A stretch of 64,000 bases of DNA from assembly GCA_902765025.1 (NCBI GenBank), contig CACWYC010000012.1, positions 1 through 64,000 on the forward strand. The letters run 5' to 3'. Position numbers and translations under genes: made by a program. The DNA comes from Oscillospiraceae bacterium (lineage in GTDB: Bacteria > Bacillota > Clostridia > Oscillospirales > Oscillospiraceae). Below are positions 31,526-39,596 of this stretch, one piece after another; the first letter of the stretch is position 1, and each line of letters begins with the position of its first letter. The notes below the pieces were generated by a model. The model was not told the origin of the DNA. It saw nothing but the letters and a program-made list of their open reading frames with translations, and ran no database searches.

Positions 31526-32806
31526 ATGGCTTTTCCCAAGGGATTTTTCATCGGCGCCGCCACGGCGGCCCATCAGGTGGAGGGCAACAATATCCACAGC
31601 GACTACTGGGCCCAGGAGCTGCTGCCCCACACCAGCTTTGCCGAGCCCAGCGGCGACGCCTGCGACCACTACCACCGCTATGAGGAGGACATCCGCCTGC
31701 TGGCCCAGGCCGGGCTGAACGCCTACCGCTTCTCCATCGAATGGGCCCGTATTGAGCCGGAGGAGGGGCAGTTTGACGAGGCGGAAATCGAACATTACCG
31801 CAAGGTCATCGCCTGCTGCAAGGCAAACGGCGTGGAGCCCATTGTCACCCTCCACCACTTCACCTCCCCGGCGTGGCTCATCCGCAAGGGCGGCTGGGAG
31901 GCGGAGAGCACCATCGAGTACTTCCGCCGCTACGCCGCCTACGTCACGGAAAAGCTGGGCGGCGAGCTGCGCTATATCTGCACCATCAATGAGGCCAACA
32001 TGGGCTTGCAGCTGGCCGCCATCTCCAAGCGGTATATGCTGATGGCCCAGCAGGCGGCCCAGGCCAAGAGCGCCGAGGGCACCGTGCAGGTGGGCATGAA
32101 CTTTGAGAAGATGATGGAGAACATGAAGTTCGCCGCCATGGAGAACGCCCAGGTGTTCGGCACGCCCCAGCCCCAGGTCTTCGTCTCCTCCCGGACGGCG
32201 GAGGGGGACATTCTGGTGTTCCGGGCCCACCAGGCGGCCAAGGCAGCCATCAAGGCGCTGTACCCCTATATGCAGGTGGGCATCACCCTCTCCATGCACG
32301 ACTGCCAGGCGGAAGAGGGGGGCGAGGCCGCCGCTGCGGCGGCGTGGGACGAGGAGTTCCGCCACTATCTGCCCTACATTCAGGACGACGACTTCCTGGG
32401 CGTGCAGAACTACACCCGCACCCTGTTCGGCCCCCAGGGCCAGCTGCCCGCCCCCCAGGGCGCGGAGCTGACCCAGATGGAGTACGAGTTCTACCCCCAG
32501 GCGTTGGAGCACGTTCTCCGCAAGGTGCATGAGGATTTCAAGGGCGATCTGATCGTGACGGAGAACGGCGTGGCCGTGGCTGACGACAGCCGCCGGGTGG
32601 AATTCATCCGTCGGGCGCTGGCCGGTGTGGAACGCTGCGTCCGCGACGGCATCCCCGTCAAGGGCTACTGCTACTGGAGCCTGATGGACAACTTTGAGTG
32701 GCAAAAGGGCTACGCCATGACCTTCGGGCTGATGGCGGTAGATCGGGCCACCATGGAGCGCCATCCCAAAGAGAGCCTGGCTTTCCTGGGCAGCTACGCC
32801 AAATAA
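31526..32806 (+). CDS. Beta-glucosidase, GH1 family
   Basis: A 426-residue TIM-barrel enzyme. It has the family N-terminus (FPKGFFIGAATAAHQVEGNN), the YRFSIEWARIEPEEG motif, the acid/base Glu in TINEAN and the nucleophile Glu in IVTENGVAV, then WSLMDNFEWQKGY. Removes non-reducing beta-glucose or related sugars; likely acts after GH78 on imported rhamnosyl-glucosides such as rutinosides, a pathway inference. No signal peptide. Last gene of the operon, followed by a terminator. Confidence 0.92.
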   Translation: MAFPKGFFIGAATAAHQVEGNNIHSDYWAQELLPHTSFAEPSGDACDHYHRYEEDIRLLAQAGLNAYRFSIEWARIEPEEGQFDEAEIEHYRKVIACCKANGVEPIVTLHHFTSPAWLIRKGGWEAESTIEYFRRYAAYVTEKLGGELRYICTINEANMGLQLAAISKRYMLMAQQAAQAKSAEGTVQVGMNFEKMMENMKFAAMENAQVFGTPQPQVFVSSRTAEGDILVFRAHQAAKAAIKALYPYMQVGITLSMHDCQAEEGGEAAAAAAWDEEFRHYLPYIQDDDFLGVQNYTRTLFGPQGQLPAPQGAELTQMEYEFYPQALEHVLRKVHEDFKGDLIVTENGVAVADDSRRVEFIRRALAGVERCVRDGIPVKGYCYWSLMDNFEWQKGYAMTFGLMAVDRATMERHPKESLAFLGSYAK

Positions 32807-32816
32807 AACCGCACAG

Positions 32817-32852
32817 AAAATGCCGTCAGCTTTCGGGCTGACGGCATTTTTG
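32817..32852. terminator. Terminator after the glycoside operon
   Basis: AAAATGCCGTCAGC, loop TTTCGG, GCTGACGGCATTTTT; T run on both strands, so it can also serve the converging nitroreductase gene. Confidence 0.9.
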
Positions 32853-32864
32853 GTCACAATGGCT

Positions 32865-33680
32865 TTACTTCTCTTTCACATAGGAGACGATATATTCCGT
32901 GCGCTCCGGGGCGGCGAAGCCGGGGTCGGCGAACGTGAAGCGGCCTGTGTGGCCCTCCTCCTGCATGGTCATGTCGAAATGACACAGGGCGATGCCCATA
33001 TCCACCTTCTGGATGTCCCCCAGCGGGGTGTCCCGCATGGTGCGCTCCTCGTAGAAATGGACGGTGTCGCCCGCCACCACCGCCCGCCAGGGCTGCTTGT
33101 TGGTGGCGGAGGGGGCCCAGCGCATCAGCTCCAGGGCGGAGGCGAAGTCCCCCGCCTGGGCCGGGGACAGGGCGGCGGAGAAATCGCCACGGTAATACAG
33201 CTTTTCAAAGGCAATGCGGTCGTCGGCCTTCAAGCCCTTGCGCATCAGCGTGTCCCGGACGGAGCGCTTTTGGGCGGCGTGGCCCACAGGGCTGGCTACC
33301 GCCATCACCTCGTCGTGGGTCACCGCCATGGCGGCCTCGAAGGCGGGGCGATTGATGGACGCGGCCAGCATCACCGTGCCCAGACCCAGGGAGGCGGCGT
33401 AGAGACAGGCGCTCTCGAAGCTGTAGCCATAGGCCAGCTCGTAGTGGGGCTGACGGCCCACCTTGGCGCACAGATACAGGTCGGCCCCCACCACCACAGG
33501 GCTGGTAAGGCCGTGGGCGGCGCTGTCCAGCAGGCGGAACTCCACCGGCACGCCGAAGGGATTGGCGGCGTCCGCCACATAGGCCAGCAGGGCCTCCCGC
33601 TGGGCCACGGTGATGCCGGTGCCGTCAAAGGTGCGGACGCTCTTGCGGCGGCGGATGGCCTCTTTGGCAGAAAACAACAT
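32865..33680 (-). CDS. Nitroreductase family protein
   Basis: A 271-residue FMN-dependent oxidoreductase. It starts MLFSAKEAIRRRKSVRTFDG (the RRSVR FMN-binding motif), has YSFESACLYAASLGLGTVML, and a second FMN segment (MRWAPSATNKQPWRAVV) unusually placed in the C-terminal half, as in the nitroreductase subgroup annotated as putative TM nitroreductases. Substrate unknown. ATG 33680 is 9 nt from AAGGAG. Single gene with its own promoter. Confidence 0.85.
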   Translation of the reverse strand: MLFSAKEAIRRRKSVRTFDGTGITVAQREALLAYVADAANPFGVPVEFRLLDSAAHGLTSPVVVGADLYLCAKVGRQPHYELAYGYSFESACLYAASLGLGTVMLAASINRPAFEAAMAVTHDEVMAVASPVGHAAQKRSVRDTLMRKGLKADDRIAFEKLYYRGDFSAALSPAQAGDFASALELMRWAPSATNKQPWRAVVAGDTVHFYEERTMRDTPLGDIQKVDMGIALCHFDMTMQEEGHTGRFTFADPGFAAPERTEYIVSYVKEK

Positions 33681-33719
33681 AGGATAATCTCCTTTCCCGG
33701 TATGAATCATTTCCTCCAC

Positions 33720-33748
33720 ATTATAGGATAGAGTGGGGCGTATATCAA
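33720..33748 (-). promoter_or_regulatory. Promoter of the nitroreductase gene
   Basis: Minus-strand TTGATA (33743-33748), 17-bp spacer, TATAAT (33720-33725). Confidence 0.85.
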
Positions 33749-33782
33749 AGGCCTGTTGGGTAATTTTTCCATCCCGTTTCGA

Positions 33783-33812
33783 CAAAAGGCCGCAAGCCCA
33801 TGGCTTGCGGCC
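33783..33812 (-). terminator. Terminator after hslO
   Basis: GGCCGCAAGCC / GGCTTGCGGCC, 11-bp perfect stem with 3-nt loop, followed on the minus strand by TTTTG. Confidence 0.85.
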
Positions 33813-33831
33813 CTCTGCGTTTTTTGGTCTG

Positions 33832-34707
33832 TCAAATCTCTTGCAGCAGCTTTTCCAGATCGGCGGCGGTGAAGTCATACACCGCGTCGCAGAACTGGCA
33901 GGTCATCCGGCAGCCGCCCTGGTCGTGGAGAATGGCCTCCAGCTCGTCGCGGCCCAGGGAGATCAGCGCCCGCTCCACCCGGTCCCGGGAGCAGTAGCAG
34001 CGGTATTCCACAGGGGTGGAGTCCAAAATCTTCAGGTCAAAGTCGGACATGACGGTGCGCAGCAGGTGCTCCGGGTCGTCGTCCTCCGCCAGGAGGGCCG
34101 ACACGCTGGGGGCCGCCATGATGCCGCCCTCCACCTTGCAGATGGTGTCCTCCCCCGCGCCGGGCATCAGCTGGATGAGGTAGCCGCCGGCGGCCTTGAC
34201 GCTCTGGTCCCGGTCCACCAGCACCCCCAGGCCGCAGGCGGTGGGAATCTGCTCCGACTCCACAAAGTAGGCGGCGATGTCCTCGGCGATCTCGCCGCCC
34301 AGCAGATCCACGGTGCCCACATAGGGCTCCTTCATGTGCAGATCCTTGATGACCGTCAGCGTGCCCTCGCTGCCCACAGCGGTGCCCACGTCCAGCTTGC
34401 CGTCCGGCCGCAGGGGTAGGTCCACGGCGGGATTGACCACGTAGCCCCGGACGTTGCCCTCCGCATCGGACACCGCCAGCACGGTGCCCAGAGGGCCGCC
34501 GCCCTTGATTTGCAGCGTCAGGCTGGCGCCGTGGCCCTTCAGGGCGTTGCCCATCAGACTGCAGCCGGACAGAGCCCGGCCCAGGGCCGCCGTGGCCACC
34601 GGCAGGGTGTGGTGAATCTGGCGGGCACGCTCCACGATTCCGCGACTGCTGATGGCCGCCGCCTGCACCATGCCGTCAGAGGAAATTGCTCTTACGATAC
34701 GATCCAC
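33832..34707 (-). CDS. hslO: Redox-regulated chaperone Hsp33
   Basis: Holdase chaperone activated by oxidation of a zinc-bound cysteine centre. The 291-residue product begins VDRIVRAISSDGMVQAAAIS and has the conserved core (GRALSGCSLMGNALKG, LGVLVDRDQ, GGYLIQLMPGA) and the C-terminal redox switch with CxC (YRCYCSRDRVE) and CxxC (CQFCDAVYDF) pairs. A GTG at 34707 is 9 nt from AGGA and matches the family N-terminus better than the ATG three codons upstream, which touches the ribosome binding site. Downstream of the methyltransferase gene in one operon. Confidence 0.94.
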   Translation of the reverse strand: MDRIVRAISSDGMVQAAAISSRGIVERARQIHHTLPVATAALGRALSGCSLMGNALKGHGASLTLQIKGGGPLGTVLAVSDAEGNVRGYVVNPAVDLPLRPDGKLDVGTAVGSEGTLTVIKDLHMKEPYVGTVDLLGGEIAEDIAAYFVESEQIPTACGLGVLVDRDQSVKAAGGYLIQLMPGAGEDTICKVEGGIMAAPSVSALLAEDDDPEHLLRTVMSDFDLKILDSTPVEYRCYCSRDRVERALISLGRDELEAILHDQGGCRMTCQFCDAVYDFTAADLEKLLQEI

Positions 34708-34760
34708 GATAGTCATTCCTTTGCAGAAGAGTCCCGCCCCCGAAGGAGCGGGGTGATGGT

Positions 34761-35495
34761 TTATTTTCGGATGGCGGAGAAGTAAATCCGCTGCTCGTCC
34801 TGCCGGGGCCGGCGCAGCACGCCGTCGCCGTAGGTGCGGATGTCGGTAAAGCACGCCTCATGGAGCCACGCCGTCAGCTGGGCCACGGTGTAGTACCGCT
34901 GGCGGTGGTGCTCAAAGCTGCGGCGCCAAGCGCCGTTTGGCTGCCGGCGGAACAGATCCACGTAGTAGTGGCACACGCCCCGGGTCACTTCCGTCCGCCA
35001 GACGCAGTAGCTGTCCTCGTTCTCGTCCAAATACACCTGGCCGTCCAACGCGGCGAATTTGGCCGCCGAATGGACGTCAAACACCAGCACGCCGCCGGGG
35101 GCGATGAAGAGATGGAGCCGGGCGAAGGTGCGGCGCACGTCGGCGGGGGCGGTGAGATAGTTGAGGCTGTCCAGGCAGCAGACGGCGGCGTCCACCGTGC
35201 CGTACAAATCCAGCCGGGGCATGGACTGGTGGAGGAACAGGGGCGGTATCCCCTCCCCCGTCTTGCTCATGGCCTGGGAGAGCATATCCTCGCTGCCGTC
35301 CACGCCGATCATCTCGTGGCCCCGCTCTGCCAGCAGCCAGGTCATGGTGCCGGTGCCGCAGGCCAGATCCAGCACCGTGTGGCTGCCGATGCGGCTGCGC
35401 TTCATCAGCTTTTCCAGAAAGTCGGCCCGGCGGGCATAGGCCACGTCCCGGGTCAGGCCGTCATAGGCCCCGGCCAGGGCCTCATAGGCGCTCAT
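34761..35495 (-). CDS. Class I SAM-dependent methyltransferase
   Basis: A 244-residue methyltransferase. It starts YEALAGAYDGLTRDVAYARR and has SAM-binding motif I (VLDLACGTGTMTWLLAERG) and motif II (GVDGSEDMLSQA). Substrate unknown; the fold is that of small-molecule or ubiquinone/menaquinone-type methyltransferases. Its ATG overlaps the stop of the TrpR-like gene (35492-35495), so translation is coupled. Hsp33 follows. Confidence 0.85.
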   Translation of the reverse strand: MSAYEALAGAYDGLTRDVAYARRADFLEKLMKRSRIGSHTVLDLACGTGTMTWLLAERGHEMIGVDGSEDMLSQAMSKTGEGIPPLFLHQSMPRLDLYGTVDAAVCCLDSLNYLTAPADVRRTFARLHLFIAPGGVLVFDVHSAAKFAALDGQVYLDENEDSYCVWRTEVTRGVCHYYVDLFRRQPNGAWRRSFEHHRQRYYTVAQLTAWLHEACFTDIRTYGDGVLRRPRQDEQRIYFSAIRK

Positions 35496-35806
35496 TTATC
35501 GCTGTCTTTCATCTTCTCCAGCACGCTCTCATAGCCGCCGGCGCCGTTGATGAGGCTGCGGTTGACACGGCTGATGGTGGCGCTGGAAGCACCGGTTTTC
35601 TCCAGAATCTCCTGGTAAATCATGCCCTCGTTCAGCAGCGTGGCCACCTCGTAGCGCTGCTCCATGGCGCGCAGCTCCGAGATGGTGCACAGATCCTGGA
35701 AGAACTGGTAGCACTCCTCCGGGGTCTCCAACGTGAGAATGGCGCGATAGAGAAGGTCGCTCTTCTCCTTCTTGGCAATTTTGGACTTGGCTGCTCTAAT
35801 AGCCAT
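35492..35806 (-). CDS. YerC/YecD family TrpR-related regulator
   Basis: A 104-residue DNA-binding protein of the TrpR-like superfamily (PRISM of B. subtilis YerC). It shows TPEECYQFFQDLCTISELRA and the helix-turn-helix EMEQRYEVATLL to SSATISRVNRSLI. The long upstream open frame is not part of it: GAGGAGG precedes ATG 35806. A palindrome in its own promoter suggests autoregulation, an inference. Heads the operon with the methyltransferase and hslO. Confidence 0.85.
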   Translation of the reverse strand: MAIRAAKSKIAKKEKSDLLYRAILTLETPEECYQFFQDLCTISELRAMEQRYEVATLLNEGMIYQEILEKTGASSATISRVNRSLINGAGGYESVLEKMKDSDK

Positions 35807-35845
35807 CGTTCCGCCTCCTCGTGTACTTTTACACTTTACTGTGTG

Positions 35846-35874
35846 AGTATAACACTTTCGCAAGCGAAAGTAAA
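35846..35874 (-). promoter_or_regulatory. Promoter with palindromic operator for the YerC-type operon
   Basis: Minus-strand TTTACT (35869-35874), 17-bp spacer, TATACT (35846-35851). The spacer and -35 edge contain the perfect palindrome ACTTTCGC-AA-GCGAAAGT (35854-35871), well placed for a repressor dimer. Confidence 0.8.
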
Positions 35875-35897
35875 GGGTCTTCTTGCTGTTATTTCGC

Positions 35898-36731
35898 CTA
35901 TTCCCGGGCCGGGCGGCGGGAGGGGGCGCAGCCGAACCGCTTTTTGTAGGCCCGGGAGAAGGTGGAGTAATCCTGGTAGCCGCAGCGCTCCGCCGTGTCG
36001 GTGAGGCTGGCGCCGGACTGCAAAAGCTGCTGGGCCAATAAGAGCCGCTTTTCCGTCACGTAGCTGTGGATGCTGTACCCCGTCTCCGCCCGGAAGCGGC
36101 GCATCATGTGGTATTTGCTCAGGTAAAACCGGCCCGCCAGGTCGTCGATGGACAGGGGGTCCGTCAGATGGGTGTTGAGATAGTGGAGGATGTCCAGCAC
36201 CTTGGTGTCGCCGGCGTGGGCGTCCACGCTGTCGCCCCGGAGGACGCGGCGGTTCACCGCCACCATCAGCTGGGCGAACAGCGCCTCCTGCAGCAGCGCG
36301 CTGCCGAAGCCGCCCTCCACTCCGGCCCGCTCCAGCTTGCCGAACAGCTCCCGGATGCCGTCACCCGCCGCCACGCGGAACACGTAGCGGAACTGCTGCT
36401 GGGCCAGGGCAAAGCACTCGTCCATCTCCTCTCCCCCGGGCAGGCTGCGGAGATAGGACGGGGAGATGTAGAGAATCATCCGCTCGTAGAAGTCGCCGTC
36501 AGCCACCTCCGGGCGGTGGATACTGCCCCGGCCCACCAGCACGCAATCCCCGCTTTGCAGGTGGTAGTGCTCGCCCTCCACGGCGTAATCCGCCCGGCCC
36601 GCCAGCAGGAAAATGATTTTATGAAAGGTATGATAGTGAAACGAAAAGGTCTCCCGGGCGTTATCCGCCAGGTGGAAAAGACGGAAATTCTCGTGGAGAT
36701 AGCCCCGCTGTTCATACTGTAACGGCTCCAT
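35898..36731 (-). CDS. AraC family transcriptional regulator
   Basis: A 277-residue regulator with N-terminal cupin (HYHTFHKIIFLLAGRADYAV, GDCVLVGRGSIHRPEV) and C-terminal two-part HTH (LSIDDLAGRFYLSKYHMMRR and LTDTAERCGYQDYSTFSRAY). ATG 36731 follows GGAGGG. Its target is not evident; the neighbours are the YerC operon (same strand) and an NlpC/P60 gene (divergent). Ligand unknown, probably a sugar. Confidence 0.88.
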   Translation of the reverse strand: MEPLQYEQRGYLHENFRLFHLADNARETFSFHYHTFHKIIFLLAGRADYAVEGEHYHLQSGDCVLVGRGSIHRPEVADGDFYERMILYISPSYLRSLPGGEEMDECFALAQQQFRYVFRVAAGDGIRELFGKLERAGVEGGFGSALLQEALFAQLMVAVNRRVLRGDSVDAHAGDTKVLDILHYLNTHLTDPLSIDDLAGRFYLSKYHMMRRFRAETGYSIHSYVTEKRLLLAQQLLQSGASLTDTAERCGYQDYSTFSRAYKKRFGCAPSRRPARE

Positions 36732-36761
36732 AAGCCCTCCAAACGCGCATGATTTGCCTAT

Positions 36762-36791
36762 ATAATAGCATAGATTGGGCGTATCGTGCAA
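36762..36791 (-). promoter_or_regulatory. Promoter of the araC-type gene
   Basis: Minus-strand TTGCAC (36786-36791), 18-bp spacer, TATTAT (36762-36767). Confidence 0.7.
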
Positions 36792-36859
36792 GCACTTCTG
36801 TGCAATCCTCCAAAAATCCGACGCTCCGGCCCCTTTCTATGGCCTTTTGCCTGTCGGTG

Positions 36860-36868
36860 TGGTATAAT
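36860..36868 (+). promoter_or_regulatory. Extended -10 promoter of the NlpC/P60 gene
   Basis: TGGTATAAT (extended -10 form) with no strong -35; about 45 nt of leader before the start codon. Confidence 0.65.
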
Positions 36869-36914
36869 AGGCTTGTTTTGTAGGAGAGAAATCTAAAAAT
36901 CAGGACGGTTTACT

Positions 36915-37748
36915 ATGTTTACCCGGAAGCTTTTGTGCCTTTTGTTGGCACTGGTGCTGGCGGCCGGTCTTGTGACCACGGCTCATGCAGCCCCTCCGGT
37001 GGACCTGGACGATGCGTCCGCGGCGCTGCTGGGCGCCCTGCGGAATAAAGATATAACCCTGGCCGACAGCCGGCTGACGCTGGCGGAGGTGCTGGGGCAG
37101 GCCACCGACGAAATCGCAAAGCGCGCCTACGTGGCGGCGCTGTTGCAGGAATACGACGCCATCGAAATTGAATGTGAAGACCGCGTGAACGTGTGGCAGG
37201 ACACGGACAAGGAGACCTCCCTGCTGACGCTGCGCAGCGGCAAGGTAGCCCATTTGGAGGACATCCAGGACGACTGGTATCTGGTTACCTTCGGCGACGT
37301 CACCGGCTATGTGGACAGCCAGTATGCCCACCTGGCCCACTATGCGGACTATGAGGACACCTCCGCCGTCACCACCGAGCGGGAGGACCTGGTGGCCCTG
37401 GCCCAGGAGTGGCTGGGCACCCGGTATCGCTACGGCGGGTCCAGCAAGAGCGGCACCGACTGCTCCGGCTTCACCATGGCGGTGTTCAAGGAGTTTGGCT
37501 ACAATCTGTACCACGGCGCCTCCGACCAGTATCGCAGCGCCACCCCCATCACCACCGAGGAGCGGGATATGGGCGATTTGGTGTTCTTCTCCTTCTACGG
37601 CGACGGCCGCATCGCCCACGTGGGCATCTACATCGGCAATGGCCTGTTCATCCACGCCAGCACCAGCCGGGGCGTCATCATCAGCTCCGTGTACGAGAGC
37701 TATTACGCCAAAAACTACATCGGCGCAGCTCGCGTCCTGCCGGAATAA
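36915..37748 (+). CDS. Secreted NlpC/P60 peptidoglycan hydrolase
   Basis: A 277-residue exported cell-wall endopeptidase. Signal peptide residues 1-25 (hydrophobic core LLCLLLALVLAAGLV, cleavage near AHA-AP). A bacterial SH3 domain follows (about 90-140, VNVWQDTDKETSLLTLRSGK), then the NlpC/P60 domain (about 155-277) with catalytic Cys in GTDCSGFTMAV, His in RIAHVGIYIGNGLFIHAS. Probably cleaves gamma-D-Glu-diaminopimelate bonds. Single gene. Confidence 0.92.
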   Translation: MFTRKLLCLLLALVLAAGLVTTAHAAPPVDLDDASAALLGALRNKDITLADSRLTLAEVLGQATDEIAKRAYVAALLQEYDAIEIECEDRVNVWQDTDKETSLLTLRSGKVAHLEDIQDDWYLVTFGDVTGYVDSQYAHLAHYADYEDTSAVTTEREDLVALAQEWLGTRYRYGGSSKSGTDCSGFTMAVFKEFGYNLYHGASDQYRSATPITTEERDMGDLVFFSFYGDGRIAHVGIYIGNGLFIHASTSRGVIISSVYESYYAKNYIGAARVLPE

Positions 37749-37767
37749 GGCCACGCTTCATTTGCAT

Positions 37768-37803
37768 AAAAGAGACCGCCTCCTGCGAGGCGGTCTCTTA
37801 TTG
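37768..37803. terminator. Bidirectional terminator
   Basis: AAGAGACCGCCTC, loop CTGC, GAGGCGGTCTCTT: 13-bp perfect stem between converging genes; A/T tails on both sides. Confidence 0.9.
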
Positions 37804-37816
37804 CCTGTATGACGTG

Positions 37817-38611
37817 TCAGCCCAGCAGCATCTTGTCGTTGGCCTCCTGGCTGCCGCTGGCCTGGCCGAAGCGCTGCAGCAAATCCTGCACCGTCAGCTT
37901 CTTTTTCTCCTCGCCGGAGATGTCCAGCACGATGCGGCCGCCGTCCATCATAATGAGCCGGTCGCCGTGGGCGATGGCGTCACGCATATTGTGGGTGACC
38001 ATCATGGTGGTGAGGTGGTTCTCCGCCACGATGCGGTCGGACAGCGCCAGCACCTTGGCGGCGGTGCGGGGGTCCAGGGCGGCGGTGTGCTCGTCCAGCA
38101 GCAGCAGCTTGGGCTTTTCCAGCGCCGCCATCAGCAGCGTCAGCGCCTGGCGCTGGCCGCCGGAGAGCAGGCGGGTTTTCACGGTGAGGCGATCCTCCAG
38201 GCCCAGCTCCAGCGTGGCAAGCTGCTGGCGGAAAAACTCCCGCTCCTCCTTCTGGATGCCCCATTTGAAGCCGCGCCGCTTGCCGCGGCGGGCCGCCAGG
38301 GCCAGGTTTTCCTCAATCCACATATCGCCGGCGGTGCCCATCATGGGATCCTGGAACACACGGCCCAGGTACTTGGCCCGGCGGTATTCCGGCATGTGGG
38401 TGATGTCCACGCCATCCAGGACGATGGAACCGCTGTCCACCTGGAGCGTGCCGGCAACGGCGTTGAGCATGGTGGATTTTCCGGCACCGTTGCCGCCGAT
38501 AACGGTGACGAACTGGCCCGTTTCCAGCGTCAGGCTGACACCGTCCAGGGCGATCTTCTCATTGACCGTGCCGGCGTGGAAGGTCTTGCGGATGTCACGG
38601 ATTTCAAGCAT
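37817..38611 (-). CDS. ABC transporter ATP-binding protein (TrpXYZ-type importer)
   Basis: A 264-residue ATPase with Walker A GGNGAGKST, Q-loop VFQDPMMG, signature LSGGQRQ, Walker B LLLLDEHTAALD and switch His in MMVTHNMRDA. It energises import through the adjacent permease. The family (with a PF04392-type binding protein) is predicted to import aromatic amino acids in Firmicutes. Start overlaps the permease stop by 8 bp. Confidence 0.9.
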   Translation of the reverse strand: MLEIRDIRKTFHAGTVNEKIALDGVSLTLETGQFVTVIGGNGAGKSTMLNAVAGTLQVDSGSIVLDGVDITHMPEYRRAKYLGRVFQDPMMGTAGDMWIEENLALAARRGKRRGFKWGIQKEEREFFRQQLATLELGLEDRLTVKTRLLSGGQRQALTLLMAALEKPKLLLLDEHTAALDPRTAAKVLALSDRIVAENHLTTMMVTHNMRDAIAHGDRLIMMDGGRIVLDISGEEKKKLTVQDLLQRFGQASGSQEANDKMLLG

Positions 38612-39518
38612 GGCGCGGTCCTCCCTTCTTTCCTGCCCTGTGGGCGCGCCAGTAGGGCACCGCCAGGAACAGGGCCACGATGATGGCGGACAGCAGCTTC
38701 AAGTCGTTGGTGTTCAGGCCCAGCTGCAGCACCACCTGCAGCACGATGTAGTAGATCACCGCGCCCACGGACACGCTGCAAAGCCGCAGGGCGTAGTTGC
38801 GCACCACCTTGCCCAGCACGCTCTCGCCGATGATGACGGAGGCCAGGCCGATGACGATGGCGCCGCGGCCCATGTTCACGTCGGCAGAGCCCTGGTACTG
38901 GGCCAGCAGGCCGCCGGCCATGGCCACGATGGCGTTGCTGAGGGCCAGGCCGATGACGGTGTTCCGCCCGGTGTGGATGCCCTGGGCACGGGCCATGTGG
39001 GCGTTGGCGCCGGTGGCACGGAAGCCGCAGCCCCACTCGGTGCCGCACAGCCAGTAGAGAAACAGTACCAGCACGGCGGTGAAGAGCAGCAGCAACGGCA
39101 GGGGGTTGGTGAGATCCAAAGTGCGCACGAAGCGCTGGGACAGCAGCAGGGGGTATTTGTCCACGCCCACGGCCTGGTTGGCCTTGCCGCCCATAATCCG
39201 CAGGTTGACGGAGTACAGGGACAGCTGGGTGAGAATACCGGCCAGAATGGCGGGGATGCCGCAGCGGGTGTGGAGCTCGCCGGTGATGAAGCCGGCCACG
39301 GCACCGCACAGCGCCGCGCACAGCAGCGCCAGCCAGGGGTTGACGCCGCCGCGAATCAGCATGACGCACACGGCGCCGCCGGTGGCCAGGGAGCCGTCCA
39401 CCGTCAGGTCCGCCACGTCCAGCACCCGGAAAGTGAGGTAGACGCCGATGGCCATCAAGCCCCACACCAGGCCCTGGGCAACAGCGCCGGGCATTGCGTT
39501 GAGCAAAGATACGATCAT
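38604..39518 (-). CDS. ABC transporter permease (TrpXYZ-type importer)
   Basis: A 304-residue membrane protein with about 8-9 hydrophobic helices, of the branched-chain-amino-acid/monosaccharide permease fold (LTFRVLDVADLTVDGSLATG; GFRATGANAHMARAQGI). ATG 39518 after GGAGG is preferred to one four codons upstream. It forms an importer with the ATPase and the lipoprotein encoded upstream. Confidence 0.88.
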   Translation of the reverse strand: MIVSLLNAMPGAVAQGLVWGLMAIGVYLTFRVLDVADLTVDGSLATGGAVCVMLIRGGVNPWLALLCAALCGAVAGFITGELHTRCGIPAILAGILTQLSLYSVNLRIMGGKANQAVGVDKYPLLLSQRFVRTLDLTNPLPLLLLFTAVLVLFLYWLCGTEWGCGFRATGANAHMARAQGIHTGRNTVIGLALSNAIVAMAGGLLAQYQGSADVNMGRGAIVIGLASVIIGESVLGKVVRNYALRLCSVSVGAVIYYIVLQVVLQLGLNTNDLKLLSAIIVALFLAVPYWRAHRAGKKGGPRHA

Positions 39519-39596
39519 GGTTTCCTCCATAGGAGCGCCCGCCCCGGGCGATAAGGCCCGGGACGGGGCGGTGATGATAATTGGGTTACGCTTGCC

